Source of the DNA: Salinimonas marina
GTDB lineage: Bacteria > Pseudomonadota > Gammaproteobacteria > Enterobacterales > Alteromonadaceae
Direction: 5' to 3'
Assembly: GCF_015644725.1 (NCBI RefSeq)
Contig: NZ_CP064795.1
Location: 1,796,501 to 1,860,500, forward strand
DNA length: 64,000 bases
Below the pieces are notes generated by a model. The model was not told where the DNA came from, ran no database searches, and worked only from the letters and a program-made list of their open reading frames with translations. Shown piece by piece: positions 18,524-26,915 of this stretch; the stretch's first letter is position 1; every line of letters begins with the position of its first letter. A program made the translations under genes and the position numbers.

Positions 18524-19879
18524 ATGAAAGCCTTCATTAAAAGTCTAGTTGCAGCCAGTATCGCTCTTGCGTTTGGCTTATCGATGAACGCGTATGCAAA
18601 CCCCACTAATACCGCCGATGAAGTGGTTGATTCTCAAACGGCAACCGCCTATGCGGATACCAGTGGACAGGGCGCCGCGGCAGCAAATGAAAACTCAAGT
18701 GCCACAACTGATTATAGTACTGACAACTCGAATAATTCCGACAACAGCGATAATTCCGATAGCAGTAATAACGCAGATAGCAGCAATAATTCGGACAATT
18801 CTAACAACTCTGATAACAGTGATAATTCTGACGCGAGCAATAATTCAGACAACTCCAATAATTCTGATAACTCAGCCCGTGATAATTCAGACAATTCAGC
18901 CAGAGATAACTCAGACAATTCGAACAACAGCGATGGCAGCAATGCTTCGGCAGCAGACTCTGCTGCAAACAACAACAGCTCAGCCTCCAGCGATCGTTCC
19001 GATAACTCTGACAACTCCAACAACTCCGACAATAGCGATAATTCTGACGCGAGTAATAACTCAGATAATTCCAATAATTCGGATAACTCAGCCCGGGATA
19101 ACTCAGACAATTCCAATAATTCTGATAATTCCGCCAGAGATAATTCGGACAATAGCTCTGCCAGTGCAACGGATGCCGCCGCGAATAACAACAGCACCGC
19201 TAACTCTGACCGGTCTGATAATTCGGATAATTCCAACAATTCAGACAATTCGGACAACTCCGACAATTCTGATAATTCAGACGGCAGTTATGCAGCAGCC
19301 TCCGATGCGGCCGCAAATAATGGTAGCAGTGCTACTTCTGATCGTTCAGACAACAGCATGGCCAATGCCTCAGCAATGGGGTCTGCAGCAGCCAATGGCG
19401 GTAGCACCGCTAGCGTAGATAATTCTGATAATTCGAATAACTCTGACAACTCGAACAATTCAGATAACTCCAATAACTCTGACAACTCTGATAACTCAGA
19501 TAATTCAGATAATAGTTATGCCAGTGCTAACGGTGGCGCCGCCGCCAACAACAATAGTACTGCAACAGTAACTAATACTGACAACTCTGATAACAGCATG
19601 GTGATGAGTGATGGTACCGGAACCGCCGCAGGTGATAATGGCGCGACCGTGTCTGCTACCTATAGTGTTAATGAGTCAATGTTGACAGGTGAAGTAACCG
19701 GTAATTACGTGGAATATTCCATGGACACCCGTTCAAGCATCAGCAACGCCAACTCTATGGACAACACCTTTAACGGCACTGCTGGAATAAACCAAAATGT
19801 ACAAAACCTTGGCGAAAATGCCCTGGTTCAACAACAGGTTTCTTTCCAGGGTAATGTTAGTGTGAATCCTGGTCAGTAG
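18524..19879 (+). CDS. secreted Asn/Ser/Asp-repeat protein, candidate Fap-like amyloid subunit
   Basis: 451 residues from the ATG at 18524 (a longer upstream frame lacks a signal peptide). Residues 1-25 are a signal peptide ending MNAYA. Residues about 66-331 consist of tracts of NSDNS/DNS units. At least five alanine-rich spacers of about 20 residues interrupt them, for example SAANNNSSASSDRSDNS, DAAANNNSTANSDRSDNS and DAAANNGSSATSDRSDNS. The last 40 residues are different: NGTAGINQNVQNLGENALVQ followed by QQVSFQGNVSV, reminiscent of the G-x-N-x-x-x-G-x-x-N repeats of FapB/FapC. Strongly acidic and lacking cysteine. The neighbours suggest export by the 16.1-kb barrel. Amyloid formation is inference; a Ca-binding or matrix protein is the alternative. 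Confidence 0.72.
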   Translation: MKAFIKSLVAASIALAFGLSMNAYANPTNTADEVVDSQTATAYADTSGQGAAAANENSSATTDYSTDNSNNSDNSDNSDSSNNADSSNNSDNSNNSDNSDNSDASNNSDNSNNSDNSARDNSDNSARDNSDNSNNSDGSNASAADSAANNNSSASSDRSDNSDNSNNSDNSDNSDASNNSDNSNNSDNSARDNSDNSNNSDNSARDNSDNSSASATDAAANNNSTANSDRSDNSDNSNNSDNSDNSDNSDNSDGSYAAASDAAANNGSSATSDRSDNSMANASAMGSAAANGGSTASVDNSDNSNNSDNSNNSDNSNNSDNSDNSDNSDNSYASANGGAAANNNSTATVTNTDNSDNSMVMSDGTGTAAGDNGATVSATYSVNESMLTGEVTGNYVEYSMDTRSSISNANSMDNTFNGTAGINQNVQNLGENALVQQQVSFQGNVSVNPGQ

Positions 19880-19949
19880 TTATATACCTGAGCAACTCAA
19901 ATGGGCCTGACGGCTGTATCGTCAGGCTCCCTTATGAAGGAAAATAGCC

Positions 19950-20296
19950 ATGGCAACTTTTTATCAATGTTGTTGCCGGTTAATGGTTATCACAGCTGTT
20001 TCAACACCGGCAATGTCACACCCTGAGATCCACACCGATCCGCTGGGAAGTCCGGTTCAGCTGGAAGAGCTTGATACAGTTCGGGGCTAGGTGGTGTGGT
20101 GGATATCACCAGTGCAGCACACCTGGAAGCAATACTGGCAGACAATGATGCGTCAAACAGTGTAACTGGCAGTAATTCAATAGATGGTTCGTTTACCGAC
20201 GCCACCGGCGTTTTTTCGATTATTCAGAACACTGGTAATAACGTGATCATACAAGATTCGACCATTATTACGGTTACGATTCATCAGGAGCAATAG
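19950..20296 (+). CDS. small secreted protein of the Fap-like cluster (one apparent frameshift)
   Basis: About 115 residues when repaired. It opens with a hydrophobic leader MATFYQCCCRLMVITAVSTP, then EELDTVRG. In the given sequence this is cut by a stop (TAG) at the G run 20083-20086; adding one G gives VRGLGGVVDITSAAH and an open frame to 20296. The C-terminal half carries DGSFTDATGVFSIIQNTGNN and VIIQDSTIITVTI, similar in style to the C-terminus of the upstream repeat protein and to small proteins beside C39 peptidases. RBS AAGG lies 9 bases upstream of the ATG. It may be a minor fibre component or nucleator. Not assigned to a named family. Confidence 0.6.
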
Positions 20297-20305
20297 GGTA
20301 CAATC

Positions 20306-20980
20306 ATGAAGATAGTAGGGGTAGGTGTTGCACTTTTTCTGGTTACATTTTGCAGTGTCGCCGGCATGGTTAACATCGGCGGGAATCTGAATGTGCAGGT
20401 AGAAAGTATGGTTGAAAAGCGTTTCGACCGAATTTACCGGCAACAGTACGATTTTAGCTGCGGGTCGGCCGCTTTGGCCAGCCTGCTATCCTTTCATTAC
20501 AATGACATAGTAACAGAGTTTGCTGTGTTTAAAGATATGTTCAACAAAGGCAATAAAGATAAAATACGCCAGCAAGGGTTCTCGATGCTGGATATGAAAC
20601 ATTATTTATCACGCCGTGGTTATCAGTCTAATGGCTTTAAAATAACCCTGGAACAACTGGCGCAATCCCAACGCCCCGGCATCACTATTATCAATAACAA
20701 TGGCTATATGCATTTTGTCATTGTGAAAGCGCAACGAGCAAACGAGGTGTTAGTGGGCGATCCGGCCGTAGGCTTAAAAATTATTCCCAGGGAAGAGTTT
20801 GAAAGCATGTGGGCAGGACGCATTTTTTTTATGGTTCAGAACAGGGTAGACATAGCGGGCTACCATTATTCTTTTGATAAACAATATCAGTCTCCGGCTC
20901 AGGCCAACCTGGGTTTGCCGGTAGATATACAACGTCTGGATGTGCTTAGTGTCATCCCCGCGGGTAACTGGGACTTTTAA
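20306..20980 (+). CDS. C39-family cysteine peptidase (FapD-like)
   Basis: 224-residue secreted or membrane-anchored peptidase with an N-terminal hydrophobic segment (about 3-22). Catalytic residues of peptidase family C39 are in place: Q47 and C52 in QQYDFSCGSAALASLL, H136 in YMHFVIVKA, and D152 in VGDPAVGLK. There is no ABC transporter domain, so it is the stand-alone type found in fap operons (FapD), where it is needed for fibre export. It lies 9 bases after the small secreted protein gene and 1 base before the next gene, so they form one operon. Cleavage of substrates near Gly-Gly-like sequences is family knowledge; the target here is unproven. Confidence 0.86.
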   Translation: MKIVGVGVALFLVTFCSVAGMVNIGGNLNVQVESMVEKRFDRIYRQQYDFSCGSAALASLLSFHYNDIVTEFAVFKDMFNKGNKDKIRQQGFSMLDMKHYLSRRGYQSNGFKITLEQLAQSQRPGITIINNNGYMHFVIVKAQRANEVLVGDPAVGLKIIPREEFESMWAGRIFFMVQNRVDIAGYHYSFDKQYQSPAQANLGLPVDIQRLDVLSVIPAGNWDF

Positions 20981-20981
20981 A

Positions 20982-21404
20982 ATGAAGCTACTCTCAGGCC
21001 TATGCATAGCAGTAGCGATAACCATCGGCAGCGTAACCCCGATGTACGCTCATGCCCGTGATATAACCGCAGACCACTGGATCCCGGTGGCTGAGGACAC
21101 ATTAAATAGCATGCGGGCAGGGTTTGTATTGGATAATGGCATGATTGTCGATATTCAGTTAAGTAAACAAATTTTTGTTAATGGCAGACCCCAGGCTCAC
21201 ACCACCTTCGATAGTATGGATACCAGACTTGTGACTTTCGCCGGCAATGACGCCAATACGTTGCTTCAGAATACCTTGAATAATCAGGTTCTTTTTAGCC
21301 TTACAGAAATCGACATCAGTGTGAGTAATCTTGCGCCGGTCCAGCAGTACTTGTCACAATCCGTGGTGTTTGAAACATTGTTTCATAACGCCCTTGGACG
21401 CTAG
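20982..21404 (+). CDS. small secreted protein of the Fap-like cluster
   Basis: 140 residues from the ATG at 20982, one base after the C39 peptidase stop. Signal peptide about 1-24 (LLSGLCIAVAITIGSVTPMYA). The mature part begins near EDTLNSMRAGFVLDNGMIVD, a motif resembling the L-x-x-V-R-G-G of the other small protein, then IQLSKQIFVNGRPQAHTT and a C-terminal QNTLNNQVLFSLTEIDISVS. It could be a FapE-like or FapA-like accessory component. The signal peptide and operon position are plain; the role is inference. Nothing resembling a catalytic motif is present. Confidence 0.7.
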   Translation: MKLLSGLCIAVAITIGSVTPMYAHARDITADHWIPVAEDTLNSMRAGFVLDNGMIVDIQLSKQIFVNGRPQAHTTFDSMDTRLVTFAGNDANTLLQNTLNNQVLFSLTEIDISVSNLAPVQQYLSQSVVFETLFHNALGR

Positions 21405-21532
21405 CCGAACAAGGTAAAAGCCTCTCCTTTACGATGTTATCGCACCTTTGATATGCACCGACAAAGCTTGTAATGCCTTAATAAAGACGTTTATATTGGT
21501 GGTTATGTGAACAGATCAGTCAGGGAAAGAAC

Positions 21533-22123
21533 ATGCCATTAGTGCCACCTCTGTCATCCGAGGCGAACCCGGAAGTTGCCGATATGGCCAGCTTTTTTAA
21601 TGAAACTTTAGGATTTTGTCCTAACAGTGTGCTCACTATGATGCGCCGGCCTGAAATTGCCAAGGCATTTATTAACCTGAACATGGCGGTGATGGACAAC
21701 CAGGGCGCCGTGACCAGTGCATTCAAACGTCTGATTGCCTATGTATCGAGTAATGTTTCCGGTTGCCGGTATTGTCAGGCGCATACTATTCGCGCCGCCG
21801 AGCGCTACAACGCCGAACCGGACCAGCTCGACCATGTATGGGAATATCAGACGCATCCTTCGTTTAGCGAAGCCGAACGGGCCGCGTTAGATTTGGCCGT
21901 AGCCGCATCCACGATTCCTAATGCAGTTGATGCACCCCTTATAAAGCGGATGAACCGGTACTGGTCTGAAAACGATATCGTAGAAATAATGGGTGTTATC
22001 GCCTTATTTGGCTACCTGAATCGCTGGAATGATTCGATGGCCACCACCATAGAGCCCGACGCTATCAGGTCTGGCGAAATATTGCTGGCTAACACGGACT
22101 GGGAAACCGGCAAGCACCGCTGA
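21533..22123 (+). CDS. carboxymuconolactone decarboxylase / AhpD-like protein
   Basis: 196-residue all-helical protein of the CMD/AhpD superfamily. The redox motif is CRYCQAH with C78, C81 and H84, following YVSSNVSG, the arrangement of AhpD-type alkylhydroperoxidases. A second helical half has DIVEIMGVIALFGYLNRWND, typical of the peroxidase-related group. It probably reduces peroxides through the CxxC pair, but a physiological substrate cannot be given. It is monocistronic, about 130 bases downstream of the Fap-like cluster on the same strand. Confidence 0.85.
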   Translation: MPLVPPLSSEANPEVADMASFFNETLGFCPNSVLTMMRRPEIAKAFINLNMAVMDNQGAVTSAFKRLIAYVSSNVSGCRYCQAHTIRAAERYNAEPDQLDHVWEYQTHPSFSEAERAALDLAVAASTIPNAVDAPLIKRMNRYWSENDIVEIMGVIALFGYLNRWNDSMATTIEPDAIRSGEILLANTDWETGKHR

Positions 22124-22257
22124 TATACCAGCCAAAGTGTTCTTGCTGAAGAGATAAGGTGCCAGCACTAATTTATGGCACAGCACGTTGGGTAAATTGT
22201 GAACTTTATGGCGTTTTTCACATTACTAATTAATTCATAATGATGAAAGGTGGAGCT

Positions 22258-22509
22258 ATGGATATTACAGGTTTAATCATATTTTTGCTGATAGGGGCTA
22301 TCGCAGGCTGGCTTGCTGGTAAAATAATGAAAGGCGGTGGTTTTGGTATTCTAGGAAATATTATCGTTGGAATTATTGGGGCAGTATTAGGCGGGTTTCT
22401 GTTTGGCGCCCTGGGTATCAGTGCCGGCGGCATAATTGGCTCTATAATCACTGCGACAGTGGGCGCAATTGTCCTGCTATTTATTGTCGGGTTAGTTAAA
22501 AAAGCATAG
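22258..22509 (+). CDS. GlsB/YeaQ/YmgE-family stress-response membrane protein
   Basis: 83-residue, very hydrophobic, glycine-rich protein with three membrane helices: MDITGLIIFLLIGAIAGWLA, then ILGNIIVGIIGAVLGGFLFG, then IIGSIITATVGAIVLLFIVG, ending KKA. This is the transglycosylase-associated/GlsB pattern. Start chosen at 22258 because AGGTGGAG lies directly upstream and the family begins MDI. Family members are often general-stress induced in the inner membrane; the biochemical role is unknown. It ends in a clear terminator. Confidence 0.88.
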   Translation: MDITGLIIFLLIGAIAGWLAGKIMKGGGFGILGNIIVGIIGAVLGGFLFGALGISAGGIIGSIITATVGAIVLLFIVGLVKKA

Positions 22510-22536
22510 GCTGCTTTTACCTCACTGAAATAAGTT

Positions 22537-22559
22537 AAAAGCCCCGTTAAGGGGCTTTT
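22537..22559 (+). terminator. Rho-independent terminator after the GlsB-like gene
   Basis: AAAAGCCCC-GTTAA-GGGGCTTTT, with T run on the plus strand. Confidence 0.85.
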
Positions 22560-22852
22560 CATTATCAAATGCTTGAAACATAATTATGACTGGTTAGCTG
22601 CTATATTGACTTAGATAAGGCTGACTATAAAGTTGCTTCTCTAATCTTTATAGTCTATATATTAAAAAATATTTTGTGCCATTATTGCCAGTGACCTATT
22701 CAATAAAGCATGGATAATAAAGATGATATGCCATCTTTTAGATCTCCCGGCATACAGCACTTTAGCCGCTATAATAGATGTAATGGCAAAGGTAACAGGG
22801 TTTTAATTTAACCACACAGGGATCGTAATTTATAAACAAGGGCTTTTTATAA

Positions 22853-23022
22853 GTGCTCTTTTTTATCGGCTTGATGTATGCAATGCTACTATTTTTGTGT
22901 CTGAAAAAAGCCTGGTTTCGAATCAGCTTAAGCTCATTGGTGTTATTTCAACACCCTTTTTTCCTGGTTTAGGCTTGTTAATAATAGCCACGCTTTCTCG
23001 AGGTCAGAAACTTCTTAAATAA
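22853..23022 (+). CDS. possible small membrane protein (doubtful)
   Basis: A GTG-started hydrophobic frame (LFFIGLMYAMLLFLCLKKAW) that stops after 39 codons. If the C run before the T6 at about 22955-22963 lacks one C, it continues as PFFPGLGLLIIATLSRGQKL to 23022, just before a hairpin. No good RBS and no known family. The rest of the 22560-23090 gap shows nothing recognisable. Confidence 0.2.
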
Positions 23023-23026
23023 CAAT

Positions 23027-23072
23027 AAAAACAGATATAATTCCAATTGATATAGAGTGCTATCTGTTTTTT
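23027..23072. terminator. possible bidirectional terminator beside the recombinase gene
   Basis: AAAACAGATA and TATCTGTTTT form a 10-base stem with a loop of about 24 bases and T runs on both strands. It lies just beyond the recombinase stop codon. Confidence 0.45.
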
Positions 23073-23090
23073 AATGATTTTAATGGTGAG

Positions 23091-24149
23091 TCACCGACCA
23101 TAATTTTTGGAAAGTTTCGACATTCCGCCTTTTCCCACCGCAGCTTGTTGGCCATAATGCCCCGGCATTTCTGGTGAATTCCACCCCCCGGCTAATTGCA
23201 TTTCGGGCAGGGTGGCACCATTTTCTGCTAGCGAAACAGCGCCACCAACTCGCCCGGAATGGGGAGTTATATTTTCTTTAATGTCTGCCAAATTGCCAAT
23301 ACGTTTCCAGATTCGGTAGATACTTGAGTATTCTAAAATGGGTGATGATTTGCCGGCTTTGGATTCATCATAAGGGAGTAGGGCGTGACCGCGATTAGAA
23401 ACTCGTCTGAACAAGATCCCTTTGTTGATTCTTCGCGGATCATCCATCTCTCGTTCGTGTTCTTTTGTTTTATTGAAGTTGGCTTCATTAATGTACTCGT
23501 CAATCATAGCAATGGTACTGTTGGAGATATAACGATAAGAACCTTTACCAGCTTGGTCCGACTTTGATGTGATAACAAGCAGCGCATTGTTGCGTTTGTT
23601 GATATGTTCTAATCGTATCCGCACAACTTCATCGGCGCGCAGCAAACCATCAAACATCAGATTGATTAATGCAAGGTCACGCATCTCTAACAAGGTATCG
23701 GGTATAACGTTATTGTTTATTTTTTCCAGAATATCCAGCGTAAGCGGAACCGCCTGATGACTACTAAGCTGGTACTTTTCATTCTGAGCAAGGGAAAGTT
23801 TGACAAAATCTTTCAGATACACCGAATGAACAATAGGATTAGGTAACTGCGCTATCCCAAGGAATTTACTCAAGGCACTGAGCCGCCGCTTTATGGTTCG
23901 ATAGGCAAGGGGACTTTGACACAGAACCTCGACATAACGTTTTATACAATCTTCATTGTTAGGCATTGAGTCATTAAAGCCTTCGAGATTCTCCTGTTCA
24001 CAAAATATCGCAAACTCATTGAAATCACTCACGTAAGCCCGCTGAGTATTGTGGGGCAGCTTGGTAAATATATCGGTGAAATACTTATTCACCGCATCTT
24101 TATAGACACTGACAAAACCCGGGATCGGTGCTAAAGCTGAGTAACTCAT
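23091..24149 (-). CDS. tyrosine recombinase / integrase
   Basis: 352-residue site-specific recombinase of the tyrosine (phage integrase) family. An N-terminal SAM-like core-binding domain (about 20-115) precedes the catalytic domain with R171 in LLRADEVV, K196 in TSKSDQ, H297 and R300 in TPHSGRVGG, W323 in AGGWNS and nucleophile Y332 in GHYGQQ. Trp in place of the second His is tolerated in many members. AAGGA sits 5 bases before the ATG. It is not XerC or XerD by sequence style. It lies about 1.1 kb from dif with no cargo genes attached, so it may be a relic of, or the integrase for, an element that used this region. A LexA-type box lies about 180 bases upstream. Confidence 0.9.
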   Translation of the reverse strand: MSYSALAPIPGFVSVYKDAVNKYFTDIFTKLPHNTQRAYVSDFNEFAIFCEQENLEGFNDSMPNNEDCIKRYVEVLCQSPLAYRTIKRRLSALSKFLGIAQLPNPIVHSVYLKDFVKLSLAQNEKYQLSSHQAVPLTLDILEKINNNVIPDTLLEMRDLALINLMFDGLLRADEVVRIRLEHINKRNNALLVITSKSDQAGKGSYRYISNSTIAMIDEYINEANFNKTKEHEREMDDPRRINKGILFRRVSNRGHALLPYDESKAGKSSPILEYSSIYRIWKRIGNLADIKENITPHSGRVGGAVSLAENGATLPEMQLAGGWNSPEMPGHYGQQAAVGKGGMSKLSKNYGR

Positions 24150-24325
24150 GAATTCCTTGATTGTTAACTAACTGATATTAATGAAGATATTTGTATTTAC
24201 TAAACTATTCCATACGATTAGGTATTAACTTCACGCATGATAATTCCAGTTATCTTGCGTGAAGGATCGCAAAAGATCTGCTGACTCAACTTCCCGGTTG
24301 CTTATAAATGCTCTTTTATCGATAA

Positions 24326-24341
24326 CTGTATAAATATACAG
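24326..24341. promoter_or_regulatory. LexA-type SOS box
   Basis: CTGTATAAATATACAG is an exact CTGT-N8-ACAG palindrome with an AT-rich spacer, close to the E. coli LexA consensus core. The nearest gene it could control is the recombinase starting at 24149 on the minus strand; no plus-strand gene follows. Confidence 0.65.
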
Positions 24342-25675
24342 TTTATGGTGTAATTTGCAAGTTTTCGCTGGTTTTAGAGTTGGATGGGGATTAAAAATTT
24401 ACGATTCAGTTTGTCAGGCTTCGGCGTTACAGATGGCTAAAACTGTGGCCGTACTTGGCTATTTCTATAATGGGCTGTGGGTAAACCGGTTCAATGTACT
24501 CTTTTAAAATCGTGATTACTTCGCACATATTTGTCGAGCTTTTGCTCGAATGGCCTGAGTCGGCTTGGCTTAGATGTCGCTATCTATAACATTAACCGGG
24601 TTTGACGGGTTTTGATATGGTTTGAATAATGCGAATAGTTTTTGCTTAAAATTCGGGCTATAAAAATCGTGTTCTGTGTGAAATCTGACGGGTAACGGTA
24701 CCTGCATAGTTTCAGATTTTACGTAGCGTCGCCTGATTTATAATCTATTTTAAGCGTGTAAAATCAGTTTACCGCGATTAGACATCCAGGTTATGGCTTT
24801 TCATTCAGCATCGCCAAAATGTTCCGGTGATAACCTTGAAACGGTATTCAGAGTTAATCGAAATTTGAAAACCCTGATTAGCACATTTTCATAGCTAATA
24901 TCACAACTTACAGGCGCGCGACTAAAATTGGTGGTTTACTAGAGCTGAATCAATCTGATCTGTATTGGCTTGATACTAAGAATTTGGGTCTGTTGAGAAT
25001 TAGCTAAACAATGCGGTAATCACGATACTATTTTCAACACGTAAGAATCGATAACAAGTAAGAACTGGCAGGCACCGAAGTTACCGAGCATCTCTATTGA
25101 ACACCTATGGTAAGCGACTTAACTTTCCAGGGTTTCAAGCAGCTTAGCTAATGCCAGCGTATTGGTAATATAAGTGTTGGGCTGTACAACCCTCACTTGG
25201 TATCTCATAATATGCCATTTAACATAATATACATTATGCGAAGTTATATATTATTGTACTTCAGTGAGTTGTATTCGCTTTAGAGTTCGTTCGTGCCGTC
25301 ATTAGTGCGCTAACAAGTTGCGTTGTGCCAGGTGTTTTGGATAAGGTGGCGATTCAGACCAGCCACCGGACTCAAAATACTCCCAATCGCTACGATGTTC
25401 TTTATAGGTAAGCCATTATTGTAAAAGCTTTTCTCGGCTTACTTTCTCTAGCTTCTGCTTCATTATCGGAGTTTTATTGCGAGTAACTAAAAAATTCAAT
25501 ACAGTAAAAAAGCCAATTCGCCTTTCTGCTGCCTGGTAAATTGTGGTTGAAGACCAGTGCTTATGGTTTGCCCGATGCTCATAATTACGGCCAGGCCAAT
25601 TAACCTCACCTAACCATTTTGATTGAGGTTCTAAACTGATAATTTTAAATGGCGGGCCGAAGCCCGCGAAGAAAA
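24342..25675. other. gene-free terminus region containing dif
   Basis: About 1.3 kb with no credible coding frame on either strand and no RNA gene that I can recognise. It is AT-rich and looks like decayed or non-coding sequence. The dif site at 25217-25244 is the only clear element. Confidence 0.6.
25217..25244 (-). other. chromosome dimer resolution site dif (XerC/XerD)
   Basis: Read on the minus strand, the XerC arm is ACTTCGCATAA, the centre is TGTATA and the XerD arm is TTATGTTAAAT. It matches E. coli dif at 25 of 28 positions, with an identical XerD arm and centre; the three differences are in the outer XerC arm. As I recall the gammaproteobacterial consensus, it fits at every position. 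This is where XerCD resolves chromosome dimers under FtsK control, and it marks the terminus. Confidence 0.95.
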
Positions 25676-26269
25676 TTAGAAATTAATGCGTAGATCTGCA
25701 CCAACAAAGTCAAAGTCATCTCTTGCTTCATAAGAGGCGCCAACAGCAAAGTTAGGAGTAATATAAAAATTTGCGCCTACTTCAAAGCCAGTGTCACCTT
25801 CTTCCAGCTCTACATGTTTTACAGCTGCAGACAATTCCAGGTGATCAATAACCATAGAGCGTACCCCGGCTTCAATGCCAAAACCATCATCGTCGCCTTC
25901 CATAGAAAGACCGCCACCCGAGAATTCGGCATCGAGGCGCTCAAAGGTCAAAGCACCAAATAAGTCAGTAGTTTTGCTTGCGCTGTAACGATAACCAAAT
26001 CCAGCGGTTAGCTGACTTAATTCCACTTCTAACCCATATTTATCTTCACTCAAATCCCGGTAAGCAGCTTTCAAAAAGAAATTTTCACCGACCGCGGCTG
26101 AAGCTGCTAATGCGTATCCCGCAGGCTCGAAATCACCAGCATCATCAATATCAGCAACCTGGTAACCCGCTTCTACATAATCCCACGAAGGAGCAGATGA
26201 AAAGTTCTGTGCCGCGAAAGCATTCATGGAAAGACCAGCTACAACAGCTGCGAAAAAAGTGCGTTTCAT
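25676..26269 (-). CDS. small outer-membrane beta-barrel protein
   Basis: 197 residues with a signal peptide MKRTFFAAVVAGLSMNAFA, then alternating amphipathic strands (FLKAAYRDLS, LTAGFGYRYS, NFAVGASYEARDDF) and the terminal LRINF ending in Phe, the BamA-recognised C-terminal signature. Size fits an 8-stranded barrel of the OmpA/OmpX-like class found as porin-family proteins in Alteromonadales. Ligand unknown. Start taken at the second Met, where the signal peptide begins. It is monocistronic and the closest gene to dif on its right side. Confidence 0.82.
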   Translation of the reverse strand: MKRTFFAAVVAGLSMNAFAAQNFSSAPSWDYVEAGYQVADIDDAGDFEPAGYALAASAAVGENFFLKAAYRDLSEDKYGLEVELSQLTAGFGYRYSASKTTDLFGALTFERLDAEFSGGGLSMEGDDDGFGIEAGVRSMVIDHLELSAAVKHVELEEGDTGFEVGANFYITPNFAVGASYEARDDFDFVGADLRINF

Positions 26270-26276
26270 CAAAATT

Positions 26277-26915
26277 ATTCCTTTAAAAATATAATAAATG
26301 CCCTTAGAGGACGCAGCGCACTATACAGCAATTCTTTTAAAAGAAAAAATCAATAAATTTAGGTGGTTACAAATTCGGTCTGGGAGTTAATGAAAATAAT
26401 CTTTAATATAAATAGTTAAGGACCTTTTCTCGATAAGCATTCTGTTCTGATTCACTTAATCGGGACAACGCGTTTCGCTGATCTTAGTTTGACTCAGTAA
26501 TGTTCAGCGTATTTGTGGTCAGGGGCTTATTGAAAGTCTGATCTTGATACTCCCACGCAGGCAGTTTTTGGTTTTCCTAACTGGCTATTTTAGTTTTTTC
26601 ATATACCAACTTTGTGTCGTACAACGTTCGACCAACAAGCATAAGTACATCAAGATACCGATTTAACCTTCGTGTGCCCTTCCCTGTTCACATCGTTCTT
26701 TGCCCGAGTCTGTCAAAAATTATACGATGATATAGACGGTTATCTTAGTGGATGACGGTAGTATGGAACCACCGAGAACGGCTTCAAATCTGGATGTAAT
26801 GTATCAGGAAACTTAATTATTTCGAGGCGTTAAGCATGCATGACAGGAGATCAACAACATCACAGTACCTGCTGCAGGTTCGGTTACGGGCAACGGCAAG
26901 CTTTGTAACGAACAT
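26277..26915. other. non-coding stretch right of dif
   Basis: No credible gene. It holds the promoter of the outer-membrane protein gene on its left and one KOPS-type octamer (CCCTTCCC at 26677-26684, that is GGGAAGGG on the minus strand, pointing toward dif). Confidence 0.5.

Noticed and set aside
18712..19266. Long antisense frame of SELSELSEL repeats opposite the NSD protein
   Set aside because: It is the mirror of the NSDNS codon repeats; the plus-strand frame has a signal peptide and RBS, this one has neither.
18713..19516. Regular short repeats that could look like a CRISPR array
   Set aside because: The repeats are coding, degenerate at DNA level and lack unique spacers of constant length.
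20083..20092. Programmed frameshift or stop-codon readthrough in the small Fap-cluster gene
   Set aside because: No slippery heptamer or recoding structure was seen; the G-run under-call explains it without special assumptions.
25978..26286. Plus-strand 102-codon frame opposite the outer-membrane protein
   Set aside because: Shadow of the minus-strand gene, which has a signal peptide and a barrel-type C-terminus.
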